This document shows positions 43,372-51,550 of a stretch of DNA of 54,890 nt, one piece after another. The notes beneath the pieces were generated by a model that worked only from the letters and a program-made list of their open reading frames with translations, was not told the DNA's origin and did no database searches. The position numbers and the translations under genes were made by a program. Each line of letters begins with the position of its first letter. Position 1 is the first letter of the stretch. Origin of the DNA: Clostridiaceae bacterium (GTDB lineage Bacteria > Bacillota > Clostridia > DSM-8532). The stretch covers positions 1-54,890 of the forward strand of contig JAAYNA010000120.1 in the NCBI GenBank assembly GCA_012521105.1. The letters run 5' to 3'.

Positions 43372-43818
43372 ATGGAACAGAAAAGAACTAAGGAAGAATA
43401 TAAAAAATGGTCGCAACAGCAGGCTCCAAGAACTCCAAAGGCTAGAAATCTGATTATGGCCTTTTTTGTTGGTGGAATAATATGTACAATTGGTCAATTA
43501 ATTTTAAGAGCCCTGCTGAATACCGGTATGCCAAAAGATGATGCCAGCTCTTTAACCACACTGTTCATGATATTTATTGGTGCATTTCTGACAGGCCTGA
43601 ATGTATATGACGATATCGGGAGAGTAGGAGGCGCAGGCGCTGCAATACCCGTCACAGGATTTGCAAATTCCATTGTGTCTCCCGCAATGGAATATAAAAA
43701 AGAAGGATATGTTATGGGAGTGGGGGCAAGAATGTTCTTAATAGCAGGGCCTGTTCTTGTTTATGGGATTATTTCTTCCATTGTAGTGGGGATCATTTAT
43801 TATCTTGTAACCCGATAA
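43372..43818 (+). CDS. spoVAC: Stage V sporulation protein AC
   Basis: SpoVAC is a membrane protein of the channel that moves dipicolinic acid into the forespore and out at germination. The 148-residue protein has a basic N-terminus (YKKWSQQQAPRTPKARNLI), about four membrane helices, and the typical GRVGGAGAAIPVTGFANSIV loop (about 83-102). GGCGGAGG lies upstream of the ATG. It is followed by spoVAD and spoVAE, the usual clostridial three-gene set. Confidence 0.96.
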   Translation: MEQKRTKEEYKKWSQQQAPRTPKARNLIMAFFVGGIICTIGQLILRALLNTGMPKDDASSLTTLFMIFIGAFLTGLNVYDDIGRVGGAGAAIPVTGFANSIVSPAMEYKKEGYVMGVGARMFLIAGPVLVYGIISSIVVGIIYYLVTR

Positions 43819-43866
43819 GATAAGTTTTCTATATGTTGTTCATCCAATAAGGGAACGGAGGAGATT

Positions 43867-44877
43867 ATGGGTACGAGGTTGGGAAAGCAGACAATACGAT
43901 TGGATAGCAAACCTGTAATACAATCATGGGCTTCAATTGTAGGGGCAAAAGAAGGTCATGGTCCTTTGGGCAGATATTTTGATGAAATAATTGAGGATGA
44001 ATATTTCGGTGAAAAAAGCTTTGAAAGAGCCGAGAGCAAGTTTTTGCGGGAAACACTGGCAAAAACGTTAATGAAAGGCGGAGTTTCAGCCGGTGATATC
44101 CAGTATATATTTGCAGGTGATTTACTGAACCAGTGTGTTGCTGCAAACTTTGGTTTAAGAGAAAGTGAAATTCCTTTTTTCGGGCTATACGGTGCATGCT
44201 CTACAATGGCAGAATCCTTAACACTGGGAAGCCTAATGGTGGAGGGTGGTTTTGCCGAAAGATGTGTTTGCATCACATCAAGCCATTTTTGTTCGGCCGA
44301 AAAGCAATTCAGATTTCCTTTGGAATTTGGAAACCAAAGACCACCCACAGCACAATGGACAGTTACAGGGTCGGGCGGGGTTATGGTAGGTAAGGCCGGT
44401 GACGGGCCAAGGGTTGTTCATGTTACAACGGGCAAAATTGTAGATATGGGAATAACAGATTCAAATGATATGGGTTCTGCTATGGCACCTGCAGCCTGCG
44501 ATACAATAACTGCTCATTTCAGGGAAACAAACCTTCCGCTGAATCATTATGAACTGATTGTAACAGGGGACCTGGGCATTCACGGTAAGAATCTTTGCCT
44601 TAAGTTACTTGAAGAAAACGGTATAACAATAGGAGACTTTTATGATGACTGTGGAGTTATGATTTATGATCAGAAGAAGCAGAAAACAGACTGTGGGGGA
44701 AGTGGGTGTGCCTGTTCGGCAGTTGTTTTAGCCGGATACATTCTTGAAAAATTATCAAAACGTGAGCTAAACAGAGTTCTTTTTGTAGCCACAGGTGCCC
44801 TTCACAGTCCTATAACTGTGCAGCAGGGAGAAAGCATACCTGCCATAGCCCACGCAGTTGGTATTGAAATGGTTTAA
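43867..44877 (+). CDS. spoVAD: Stage V sporulation protein AD
   Basis: SpoVAD has a thiolase-like fold and binds dipicolinic acid on the outer face of the spore inner membrane. The 336-residue protein starts RLGKQTIRLDSKPVIQSWAS and has the LYGACSTMAESLTLGSLMVEG segment near 112, the TVTGSGGVMVG stretch and GDLGIHGKNLCLKLLEENG near 235. CGGAGGAG lies 5 nt before the ATG. Its length is normal. Confidence 0.97.
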   Translation: MGTRLGKQTIRLDSKPVIQSWASIVGAKEGHGPLGRYFDEIIEDEYFGEKSFERAESKFLRETLAKTLMKGGVSAGDIQYIFAGDLLNQCVAANFGLRESEIPFFGLYGACSTMAESLTLGSLMVEGGFAERCVCITSSHFCSAEKQFRFPLEFGNQRPPTAQWTVTGSGGVMVGKAGDGPRVVHVTTGKIVDMGITDSNDMGSAMAPAACDTITAHFRETNLPLNHYELIVTGDLGIHGKNLCLKLLEENGITIGDFYDDCGVMIYDQKKQKTDCGGSGCACSAVVLAGYILEKLSKRELNRVLFVATGALHSPITVQQGESIPAIAHAVGIEMV

Positions 44878-44902
44878 TAGATTTATTTATTGAGGTGAAA
44901 AA

Positions 44903-45265
44903 ATGGAGTTTGTAAGGGCTTTTATTGTTGGTGGCTTAATCTGTGTTGTCGGACAGTTACTTATTGACTTAACAAAACTGACGCCCGCAAGAATAATGGT
45001 TATTTTTGTTGTAGCCGGTGTTATACTTGGGGCATTGGGAATATATCCGCTTTTGGTTGAATGGGGCGGAGCCGGAGCAAGCATACCAATTATTGGATTT
45101 GGAAATGTTCTTGCAAAAGGTGTTATTGAGGACGTCGACAAAAAAGGTCTGCTTGGTGCGTTCAGTGGCGGGGTGAGATCAGGAGCAGTTGGGATAGCCG
45201 CAGCAGTATTCTTTGGGTATATTATGGCAGTTGTATCTAAACCAAAAACAAAGAACAAGACATAG
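44903..45265 (+). CDS. spoVAE: Stage V sporulation protein AE
   Basis: SpoVAE (120 residues, about four membrane helices) is the third membrane partner of the dipicolinate channel and a paralogue of SpoVAC. The EWGGAGASIPIIGFGNVLAK loop (about 53-72) parallels the SpoVAC loop. GAGGTG precedes the ATG. It ends the spoVA operon; I see no clear terminator before the next promoter. Confidence 0.95.
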   Translation: MEFVRAFIVGGLICVVGQLLIDLTKLTPARIMVIFVVAGVILGALGIYPLLVEWGGAGASIPIIGFGNVLAKGVIEDVDKKGLLGAFSGGVRSGAVGIAAAVFFGYIMAVVSKPKTKNKT

Positions 45266-45295
45266 AATTTGGTAGAAAATGTCAACAAGTGTATG

Positions 45296-45324
45296 TTGCA
45301 CAGGGCAGACCTTTTCATTATAAT
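45296..45324 (+). promoter_or_regulatory. Candidate promoter of the DUF4015 gene pair
   Basis: TTGCAC (45296-45301), a 17-bp spacer and a perfect TATAAT (45319-45324) lie about 130 bp before the first gene. A second TATAAT follows at 45350-45355. Confidence 0.45.
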
Positions 45325-45390
45325 CAATATATAACTTTGCTATAATAAACTATTAGCAGTTTTTTTGTTATCAAATATTAATTTTGCTGC

Positions 45391-45415
45391 TCAGGTGGAG
45401 TAAGTCTCCACCTGA
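45391..45415 (+). promoter_or_regulatory. Stable leader hairpin before the first DUF4015 gene
   Basis: TCAGGTGGAG (45391-45400) pairs perfectly with CTCCACCTGA (45406-45415). No T-run follows, so it is not a normal terminator. It lies 24 bp before the ribosome site (GAGGTG) and includes an anti-Shine-Dalgarno-like CTCCACCT, which could pair with a ribosome site. Confidence 0.5.
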
Positions 45416-45452
45416 CTTGCTAAGCTAAAAAGAAATATGAGGTGCCCTGTTT

Positions 45453-46718
45453 ATGAGAAAAAGACGGTTAAACCCAATAATCGGAATTATTATTATAATA
45501 GTTGCAGGATGCGGTATTGGTATACTTCTAAGCAAACTGATTAACAGCGGCAGTAATGACAATTTACATATTACACCCACACCAACCATGGCTGCCGGTG
45601 AAAATAATGCAACAGTTTCCCCCACTCCAACACTGGTACCTACCGCTACTCCCACTCCATCGCCAACACCAACCCCGTCGGCTGCTTCCTCCATTGAAGT
45701 TAAAGGTTTATATTTAACTGCCAACACAGTGGGTAATCCCTCAAGGCTTCAACATTATATTGATTTGGCCAACAAAACAGAAATAAATGCTTACGTAATA
45801 GACGTGAAGGATGATTATGGGAAAATATGCTACGAAACCCAGGTCTCTCTTGCACTGAAACACGGGGCGTGGGAGAAAAAATATGACGTAAAAGAGGTTA
45901 TCAGGAAACTTCATGAAAGCAATATAAAGGTGATAGCCAGAGTTGTATGCTTCAGCGATCCCTTAATGCCATTGAAGGAACCCGATATGTCTCTTAAAAA
46001 TAACAGTGGTGGGGTTTTCAAAGCCCCTGTAGGGAATTCCCATCTTGCCTGGCTTGACCCTTCAAAGGAAGAGGTATGGCAATATATTATCGATATTTCA
46101 AAAGAAGCAGTTGCTCTTGGTTTTGATGAAATCCAGTTTGACTATGTTCGTTTCCCCGAGACTACCAACTTTAAGTACGATATGAGTTATTTTGAAAAAG
46201 AAAAAAGCGAATATATCGATAGTTTTGTAAAGTCAGCAATTGAACAGATGCCAAATGTAACCATATCTGCCGATATTTTTGGAAGCGTCTGCCTGCAAAG
46301 CAGGGATGTTGGCGGGATAGGGCAAACCCTTGAATCAATTAGCGAACGAATACATTATATTTCGCCTATGATTTACCCGTCGCACTTTGCCAATAACAGT
46401 AATCATTATTCAGGTAACGGTGTTGGAACAAATATAAACGGCATTTTGTTTGAAAAACCCGATCTTGAGCCGTATAAGGTTATATACAATACTCTTCTTA
46501 TTACAAAACAAAGGCTTGAAAATGCAGGTGTTGATGTGAAAGTGAGACCATACCTGCAAGGCTTTACCGCCACATACATTCCTGAAGGATACTATATCAA
46601 TTACGGGGTAGAGCAGTATAGAGATCAGATTCAGGCTGTTTACGATGCGGGATATTCTGAATGGATATTCTGGAATTCAGGAAATAATTATGTAGAGGAT
46701 GCATTTTTGCCTGAATAA
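45453..46718 (+). CDS. DUF4015 putative glycoside hydrolase, first paralogue
   Basis: The 421-residue protein has a membrane anchor (about 7-27), a Thr/Pro/Ala linker (about 38-76, repeated PTPTP units) and a TIM-barrel-like domain (about 85-421). That domain has the family marks NAYVIDVKDDYGKI, GFDEIQFDYVRFPE, ISADIFGSV and ISPMIYPSHFAN. DUF4015 is predicted to be a glycoside hydrolase. The acidic residues of DEIQFDYVRFPE and SADIF are candidate catalytic groups, but activity is unproven. It would act outside the cell, tethered by the linker. GAGGTG precedes the ATG. A paralogue follows directly. Confidence 0.85.
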   Translation: MRKRRLNPIIGIIIIIVAGCGIGILLSKLINSGSNDNLHITPTPTMAAGENNATVSPTPTLVPTATPTPSPTPTPSAASSIEVKGLYLTANTVGNPSRLQHYIDLANKTEINAYVIDVKDDYGKICYETQVSLALKHGAWEKKYDVKEVIRKLHESNIKVIARVVCFSDPLMPLKEPDMSLKNNSGGVFKAPVGNSHLAWLDPSKEEVWQYIIDISKEAVALGFDEIQFDYVRFPETTNFKYDMSYFEKEKSEYIDSFVKSAIEQMPNVTISADIFGSVCLQSRDVGGIGQTLESISERIHYISPMIYPSHFANNSNHYSGNGVGTNINGILFEKPDLEPYKVIYNTLLITKQRLENAGVDVKVRPYLQGFTATYIPEGYYINYGVEQYRDQIQAVYDAGYSEWIFWNSGNNYVEDAFLPE

Positions 46719-46799
46719 TATTTATAATGTATATAATAATTGTTTAAATAAAAAAACTATTAATTCTGATAAGATGTTAAATACAGGGGGAGCCCGTTA

Positions 46800-48158
46800 A
46801 TGGAAAATGAAAAACGTACTGTAAGTGTGAAGACAGACAAACAAAAGAAAAACGCAATATCGATTATATTGTTGACTGTGGCAGTTTTAATATCATTATC
46901 GTTATTAGGCTTACATACACTAAAAAACACTGCACCACCTGAAACAGAAGATAATGGTAATATTAGCCCTACGATAGCAGCAAATACAATAACGCCATCT
47001 GTTACATATGCACCGACAGAGGCTCCAACTCCAGCTGCAGAACCCACCGAAGCACCAACTGCAACACCGGTACCAACACTGAAACCTACGGTAACGCCAA
47101 TGCCCAGGCTTGAATTTGAGCCGGTTAAGGCTTTGTATTTAAAACCCAGATCCTTTCAGGAGGCAAGTCTCCTTGATCATTATATAGACCTTGCAAACAG
47201 AACAGAAATTAATTCTTATGTTATAGATATAAAAAGTGACTGGGGTATAATTACGTACAAATCTGAAATTGAGGATGTAGTTGCAGCAAAGGCATGCCGT
47301 GAGGATATTGATATTCGTAAAATTATTAAAAAATTCCACGCCAACAATATCAGAGTAATAGGCCGTGTAGTAACCTTTAAAGACAGCGTAATAACAAAAT
47401 ATAAGCCAGAGTTGGCAATACATCATAATGGGAGATTGTTCGATCAAAGCGGTAGTGGCGATGGTGTTTACTGGCTTGATGCTACAAACAAAGACAGCTG
47501 GGATTACATTTTGGCCATAGTACAGGAGGCAATAAACGTTGGCTTTGATGAGATACAATTTGACTATGTTCGTTTTCCTGAGACAACGCTGTATGAATAT
47601 GAACTTTCAAACCTTGAAGAAGGCAAAGAGAGACATGAATATATAGAGGAATTCCTTGCATATATCAGAAAAAATATTCCCGAAGATATAATCCTGTCTG
47701 CAGATGTTTTTGGTATGCCATTAATTTCTTCAAGGGACTATGGAGAGATTGGTCAAACTCTTGAATCTATCGGATGGAACCTGGATTATATTTCACCGAT
47801 GATTTACCCGTCCCACTTTGCCAACAGTGCTCCGAAAGGTTCAATGTCTAATGGAGTGGGACAGGTTATAAATGGCGTTAAATTTACTCACCCTGACCTT
47901 AATCCTTATGAGGTGGTTTACAATACACTGTTGGTAGGGAAGAAGAGGATTGAAGCCGTTGAGGGCTATAATCTGAAATGCAGGCCGTATATTCAGGGTT
48001 TTACAGCAGACTATCTTCCCACAGGTTACTGGAAAGAATACGGGGTGGAGGAGTATCGTGCCCAAATACAGGCGGTATATGATGCGGGATACGAGGAGTG
48101 GATTTTCTGGAATGCTCCAAATACATACGTAGAAGAAGCATTTCTTCCCGAAGAATAG
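46800..48158 (+). CDS. DUF4015 putative glycoside hydrolase, second paralogue
   Basis: The 452-residue protein has the same plan as the preceding gene: basic cytoplasmic start, membrane helix (about 19-38), Thr/Pro/Ala/Glu-rich linker (about 55-100) and DUF4015 domain. It shows NSYVIDIKSDWGII, GFDEIQFDYVRFPE, LSADVFGMPLIS and ISPMIYPSHFAN. The shared blocks indicate an old tandem duplication, diverged in linker and loops. The ribosome site is AGGGGGAGC. It is probably co-transcribed, with uppP following 34 bp later. Association with uppP suggests cell-wall glycan rather than plant polysaccharide as substrate; this is inference. Confidence 0.85.
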   Translation: MENEKRTVSVKTDKQKKNAISIILLTVAVLISLSLLGLHTLKNTAPPETEDNGNISPTIAANTITPSVTYAPTEAPTPAAEPTEAPTATPVPTLKPTVTPMPRLEFEPVKALYLKPRSFQEASLLDHYIDLANRTEINSYVIDIKSDWGIITYKSEIEDVVAAKACREDIDIRKIIKKFHANNIRVIGRVVTFKDSVITKYKPELAIHHNGRLFDQSGSGDGVYWLDATNKDSWDYILAIVQEAINVGFDEIQFDYVRFPETTLYEYELSNLEEGKERHEYIEEFLAYIRKNIPEDIILSADVFGMPLISSRDYGEIGQTLESIGWNLDYISPMIYPSHFANSAPKGSMSNGVGQVINGVKFTHPDLNPYEVVYNTLLVGKKRIEAVEGYNLKCRPYIQGFTADYLPTGYWKEYGVEEYRAQIQAVYDAGYEEWIFWNAPNTYVEEAFLPEE

Positions 48159-48192
48159 AATATTAACTTTACATATGAAAGGGAGTATTGTG

Positions 48193-48987
48193 ATGTCTAT
48201 AATAAAAGCTATTATTCTTGGAATTGTGCAAGGGTTTACAGAGTTTTTGCCTGTCAGCAGTTCGGGTCATCTTGTTCTTTTGCAGAAAATTTTCAATATA
48301 GAAGAAGATGCACTGACTTTTGATATTGCTTTGCATCTGGCCACTCTGATTGCGGTATTGGTGGTATACAGAAAGAAAATTTTCGAGATGATAAAGAATC
48401 CCTTTTCGAAATTACCGGTATATATTGTTATTGGTACCGTTCCCATTGCAATTTTCGGGCTTTTGCTTAATGACCTGATTGAATCATTTTTTGAAACCGG
48501 GGCTACACTCGGAGCAGGCTTTATTTTTACCGGTTTGGTATTAATGTATGCCGACAGTACAGGTGAAAAGAAGAGAAAGCTTGAGCAGATGAATATAAAA
48601 GATCCGCTGCTCATTGGTACTTCACAGGCAGTTGCCATGATTCCTGCCGTTTCAAGATCGGGCATGACCATATCTACAGCTTTAGCTTTGGGTATTGAGC
48701 GTAAAACAGCCGCCGACTATTCATTCCTTTTGTCAATTCCTGCGATATTGGGAGCAGTTGTTGTTGACATATATAAAATGCTGAAAACAGGTGTAAACGA
48801 GATTTCAGCTATAGGGCCATCTCCTTTTGTCTTTGGAATGCTTTTTGCAGCGATATCAGGTTTTATTGCTGTAAGATTCATGATAAACCTGATACAAAAA
48901 CAAAGACTGAAATATTTCTCCTATTATCTGTGGATAATAGGTGCATTTGTTTTATTAGACCAATTGTTTCTTCATTTCTTTTTCTAG
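48193..48987 (+). CDS. uppP: Undecaprenyl-diphosphatase UppP/BacA
   Basis: UppP recycles the lipid carrier by dephosphorylating undecaprenyl pyrophosphate at the membrane, serving peptidoglycan and polysaccharide synthesis; extra copies give bacitracin resistance. The 264-residue, eight-helix protein has both signature motifs: GIVQGFTEFLPVSSSGHLVL (about 10-29) and PAVSRSGMTISTALALG (about 153-169). AAAGGGAG precedes ATG 48193. Its length is normal. Confidence 0.96.
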   Translation: MSIIKAIILGIVQGFTEFLPVSSSGHLVLLQKIFNIEEDALTFDIALHLATLIAVLVVYRKKIFEMIKNPFSKLPVYIVIGTVPIAIFGLLLNDLIESFFETGATLGAGFIFTGLVLMYADSTGEKKRKLEQMNIKDPLLIGTSQAVAMIPAVSRSGMTISTALALGIERKTAADYSFLLSIPAILGAVVVDIYKMLKTGVNEISAIGPSPFVFGMLFAAISGFIAVRFMINLIQKQRLKYFSYYLWIIGAFVLLDQLFLHFFF

Positions 48988-49003
48988 TTGAACCGAAACA
49001 AGC

Positions 49004-49038
49004 TAGGACTAAAGTCCTATAGTATCGGCCGATGGGCC
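49004..49038 (+). other. Pair of compact hairpins after uppP
   Basis: TAGGACT/AGTCCTA (49004-49010 and 49013-49019) is directly followed by ATCGGCCGAT (49024-49033, palindrome) and GGCC-GATG-GGCC. It is GC-richer than its flank and lies between the uppP stop and its terminator. It may be a dispersed repeat or small RNA element. Confidence 0.35.
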
Positions 49039-49104
49039 TATGTAATATTTTGTAGATATTTGTTAAAATAATATCGAACATTAGCATTTCTCCTGTTTTT
49101 TTTT

Positions 49105-49130
49105 AAGAGCTATATTGCTCTTTTTTTTTT
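49105..49130 (+). terminator. Terminator upstream of tsaD
   Basis: AAGAGC/GCTCTT (49105-49110 and 49117-49122) is followed by eight more T. It ends the uppP transcript. Confidence 0.85.
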
Positions 49131-49236
49131 ATTCCCCTTGAATAATAAATATTTATAACATAGAATTTACTTTATAAGGCACAAGATAACGAGTGTATGC
49201 CTTTTAATTTTATGTATTCAGGTTATGGAGGTTTTC

Positions 49237-50262
49237 GTGAAGGATATAGTGATACTTGGAATAGAATCAAGCTGCGATGAAACATCAGCAGCTGTAGTTG
49301 TAAATGGAAGAAGAGTTTTGTCGAATATTATTGCAACACAGGTAAAATTACATGCCGAGTATGGCGGTGTGGTGCCCGAATTAGCATCAAGGAAGCATGT
49401 AGAATCTATTATTCCTGTGGTTGATAAAGCATGTAAAGATGCAAAGATAGAGCTAAAAGATGTGGATGCCATTAGTGTAACCTATGGTCCGGGATTGGTT
49501 GGAGCACTGCTTGTAGGTCTTTCGGCAGCAAAAGGGTTTGCCCTTGCCCTTGGAAAACCACTCATCGGTGTAAATCATATAGATGGGCATATTTGTGCTA
49601 ATTATATTGCGCATAGAGAACTGGAACCTCCTTTCATTTGTCTTGTTGCCTCAGGTGGGCACAGCCATGTTGTAAATGTTATTGATTACCGGAAAACTGT
49701 TGTACTTGGGCGTACCAGGGATGATGCTGCAGGAGAGGCTTTTGATAAAATTGCAAGGGTTTTGGGTCTAGGCTACCCCGGAGGTCCCAGGGTTGAAAAG
49801 AAAGCAACAGAAGGGAATGCACAGGCTTTTAGTTTTCCCAGAGTAAAATTTAAGGATTCACCTTACGATTTCAGTTTTAGTGGTCTGAAGACTGCGGTTA
49901 TCAATACTGTTAATCAATTCCGGCAAAAGAATGAACAGGTTCCTGTTGCCGATGTTTGCGCTTCATTCCAGAAAGCGGCGGTCGATGTGCTTGTTGACAA
50001 TACCATGGAAGCGGCAATAAAAACAAAATCCAAAACAGTATGCCTGGCCGGTGGGGTTGCGGCAAATACTTTTTTACGTGAAAGTTTTGAAAAGGCTTGT
50101 TTAAATGCAGGTATAAAACTTCTTTATCCTCCGCTTGCATTATGCACCGATAATGCAGCTATGATTGCTTCTTCAGCATATTTTTCCTTTATTGAAGAGG
50201 ATTTTGCACCAATAGATTTAAATGCAATACCCGGACTGAAACTGGGAGAAAAATATTCATAA
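49237..50262 (+). CDS. tsaD: tRNA threonylcarbamoyladenosine transferase TsaD
   Basis: TsaD transfers the threonylcarbamoyl group to A37 of ANN-decoding tRNAs, working with TsaB and TsaE. The 341-residue ASKHA-fold protein starts [16 protein letters not shown] and has the metal-binding VNHIDGHI motif (two His, near 108-112), ASGGHSHVV and the late [15 protein letters not shown] segment. GTG 49237 is chosen because GGAGG lies 5 nt upstream. It was formerly called Gcp. A DnaA-box cluster lies just downstream. Confidence 0.96.
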   Translation: MKDIVILGIESSCDETSAAVVVNGRRVLSNIIATQVKLHAEYGGVVPELASRKHVESIIPVVDKACKDAKIELKDVDAISVTYGPGLVGALLVGLSAAKGFALALGKPLIGVNHIDGHICANYIAHRELEPPFICLVASGGHSHVVNVIDYRKTVVLGRTRDDAAGEAFDKIARVLGLGYPGGPRVEKKATEGNAQAFSFPRVKFKDSPYDFSFSGLKTAVINTVNQFRQKNEQVPVADVCASFQKAAVDVLVDNTMEAAIKTKSKTVCLAGGVAANTFLRESFEKACLNAGIKLLYPPLALCTDNAAMIASSAYFSFIEEDFAPIDLNAIPGLKLGEKYS

Positions 50263-50364
50263 AATTTTTGAGATGCTATTTGTTTTATGCAGTCTGAGGA
50301 AATCCAAAATGCAATTATTTTAATTATTTTAATGCGTTTAACTAAAAAAATACACTGTGAATTC

Positions 50365-50437
50365 TGTGGAAAAGTCATATTTTTCAGGCAATATTACCAT
50401 GGTTACCTGTGGATAAAATTGTGGATAATGTGGATGG
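50365..50437 (-). promoter_or_regulatory. Cluster of DnaA boxes
   Basis: Read on the minus strand, two sites are exact DnaA boxes TTATCCACA (50408-50416 and 50420-50428). A third, one-orientation site at 50429-50437 (plus strand TGTGGATGG) abuts the second, and a fourth (plus strand TGTGGAAAA) is at 50365-50373. All four point the same way. The surrounding 430 bp has no convincing gene. The cluster could bind DnaA to regulate replication initiation or transcription. I see no dnaA, dnaN or rpmH nearby, so this is not obviously oriC. Confidence 0.75.
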
Positions 50438-50709
50438 ATTGTTGTTATAACTGTGACAAAATAACAGAAGGAACACAAAAAGTTGCAAATTAATTGTCGA
50501 AATAAAAAGCTTTATGAATTAATACGTTATGTTTCTTTGCTGAAATCCAATCTAAACAATTTCTTCAATAGTTTTAAGAAAAATATTTATGAATGTATTG
50601 TTCTTAGAATTTATGTCAATACTTATACTAAAGTGATAAATTCGTTAAATTTACTGCCAGGTTAAAGTATTAGAATCTGATTTTATTGTATTGCGAAAGA
50701 GGGGATAGT
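50438..50709. other. AT-rich gap between DnaA boxes and spoIIR
   Basis: About 270 bp of very AT-rich DNA lie here. Short frames exist but lack ribosome sites and sensible composition. A GGTTAAAGTA at about 50659-50668 resembles a SigF -10, but I found no matching -35. Confidence 0.4.
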
Positions 50710-51405
50710 ATGCAAGCTGTTATATATAAAAAGAAAAAAACAAAACAATGGACGAAACTAATCATTGCTTTAATTTATACTGCTATATTTTTGATTTTGT
50801 TATTGAATTATTTTGCAGAAAATGTAAACCAGGATTTATCTGACAGTATGATACGTCTTCATATAGTTGCAAACAGCGATAGTATACAGGACCAATCGCT
50901 GAAGTACCGTGTGAGGAATGCGGTAATTGATTACATGACTGAAAAAATGCATGGATTGATGGACAAAAGTGATGCAACAGCATTTATTAATAGTCATTTG
51001 CGCGAAATTGAACAGATAGCTAATAGTGTCATAATTCAGGAAGGGCTGAAGGAGCATGTAAAAGCATCATTTGGAAAGTATCCCTTCCCCTCAAAACAAT
51101 ATGCAAACATGGTATTGCCGGCAGGGTTTTATGATGCCCTCAAAATTGAAATAGGTGATGCAAAAGGCCAAAACTGGTGGTGTGTAATGTTTCCTCCATT
51201 ATGCTTTACCGAAGACACAAAAGGTAAACTTGATGAGGAATACATTAGCCTTCTAAAAGAAGAATTATCTGAAGAAGGAATGGAAATCATTATAAATGAT
51301 GGGGAAAATGAAATCCCTGTAGAGATTAAGTTTAAAATAGTTGAAATATTCCAGGAGTCTAAAATAAAACTTGCAGGTCTTTTTCAGAAGAATAATCAAC
51401 ATTAG
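50710..51405 (+). CDS. spoIIR: Stage II sporulation protein R
   Basis: SpoIIR is secreted from the forespore and triggers SpoIIGA to process pro-SigE in the mother cell. The 231-residue protein has an N-terminal signal/anchor (about 17-38) and then the typical SMIRLHIVANSDSIQDQSLK segment, YPFPSKQYANMVLPAGFYDA (near 121) and GQNWWCVMFPPLCF (near 155). GAGGGG lies 5 nt before ATG 50710. Sigma-F control is expected from the family, but I cannot show the promoter. A strong terminator follows. Confidence 0.95.
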   Translation: MQAVIYKKKKTKQWTKLIIALIYTAIFLILLLNYFAENVNQDLSDSMIRLHIVANSDSIQDQSLKYRVRNAVIDYMTEKMHGLMDKSDATAFINSHLREIEQIANSVIIQEGLKEHVKASFGKYPFPSKQYANMVLPAGFYDALKIEIGDAKGQNWWCVMFPPLCFTEDTKGKLDEEYISLLKEELSEEGMEIIINDGENEIPVEIKFKIVEIFQESKIKLAGLFQKNNQH

Positions 51406-51434
51406 AATAAAGAAGTGTTGTTTTAACGAAAAAA

Positions 51435-51461
51435 GCAAGAGAAAACTCTCTTGCTTTTTTT
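51435..51461 (+). terminator. Terminator of spoIIR
   Basis: GCAAGAGA/TCTCTTGC (51435-51442 and 51447-51454), with an AAAC loop, is followed by seven T. Confidence 0.95.
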
Positions 51462-51550
51462 ATTGCATCGGGTACATTTTTATAATATACTTTATTTATT
51501 ACCAGATAATATGTGCAGATGATTAATGAATTTATAAAGGGGTGTTGAGA

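Noticed and set aside
50365..50437. Interpretation of the DnaA-box cluster as the chromosome origin
   Set aside because: No dnaA, dnaN, rpmH or AT-rich 13-mer array is visible, and the flanking genes (tsaD, spoIIR) are not typical origin neighbours.
50287..50493. A 68-codon plus-strand frame with two CxxC pairs (CEFCGK, CYNCDK), looking like a small zinc protein
   Set aside because: There is no ribosome site, the composition is odd, and the frame runs straight through the DnaA-box cluster, whose repeated TGTGGATAA creates the pattern.
50655..50670. A SigF-like -10 (GGTTAAAGTA) ahead of spoIIR
   Set aside because: No matching -35 element was found at the correct distance.
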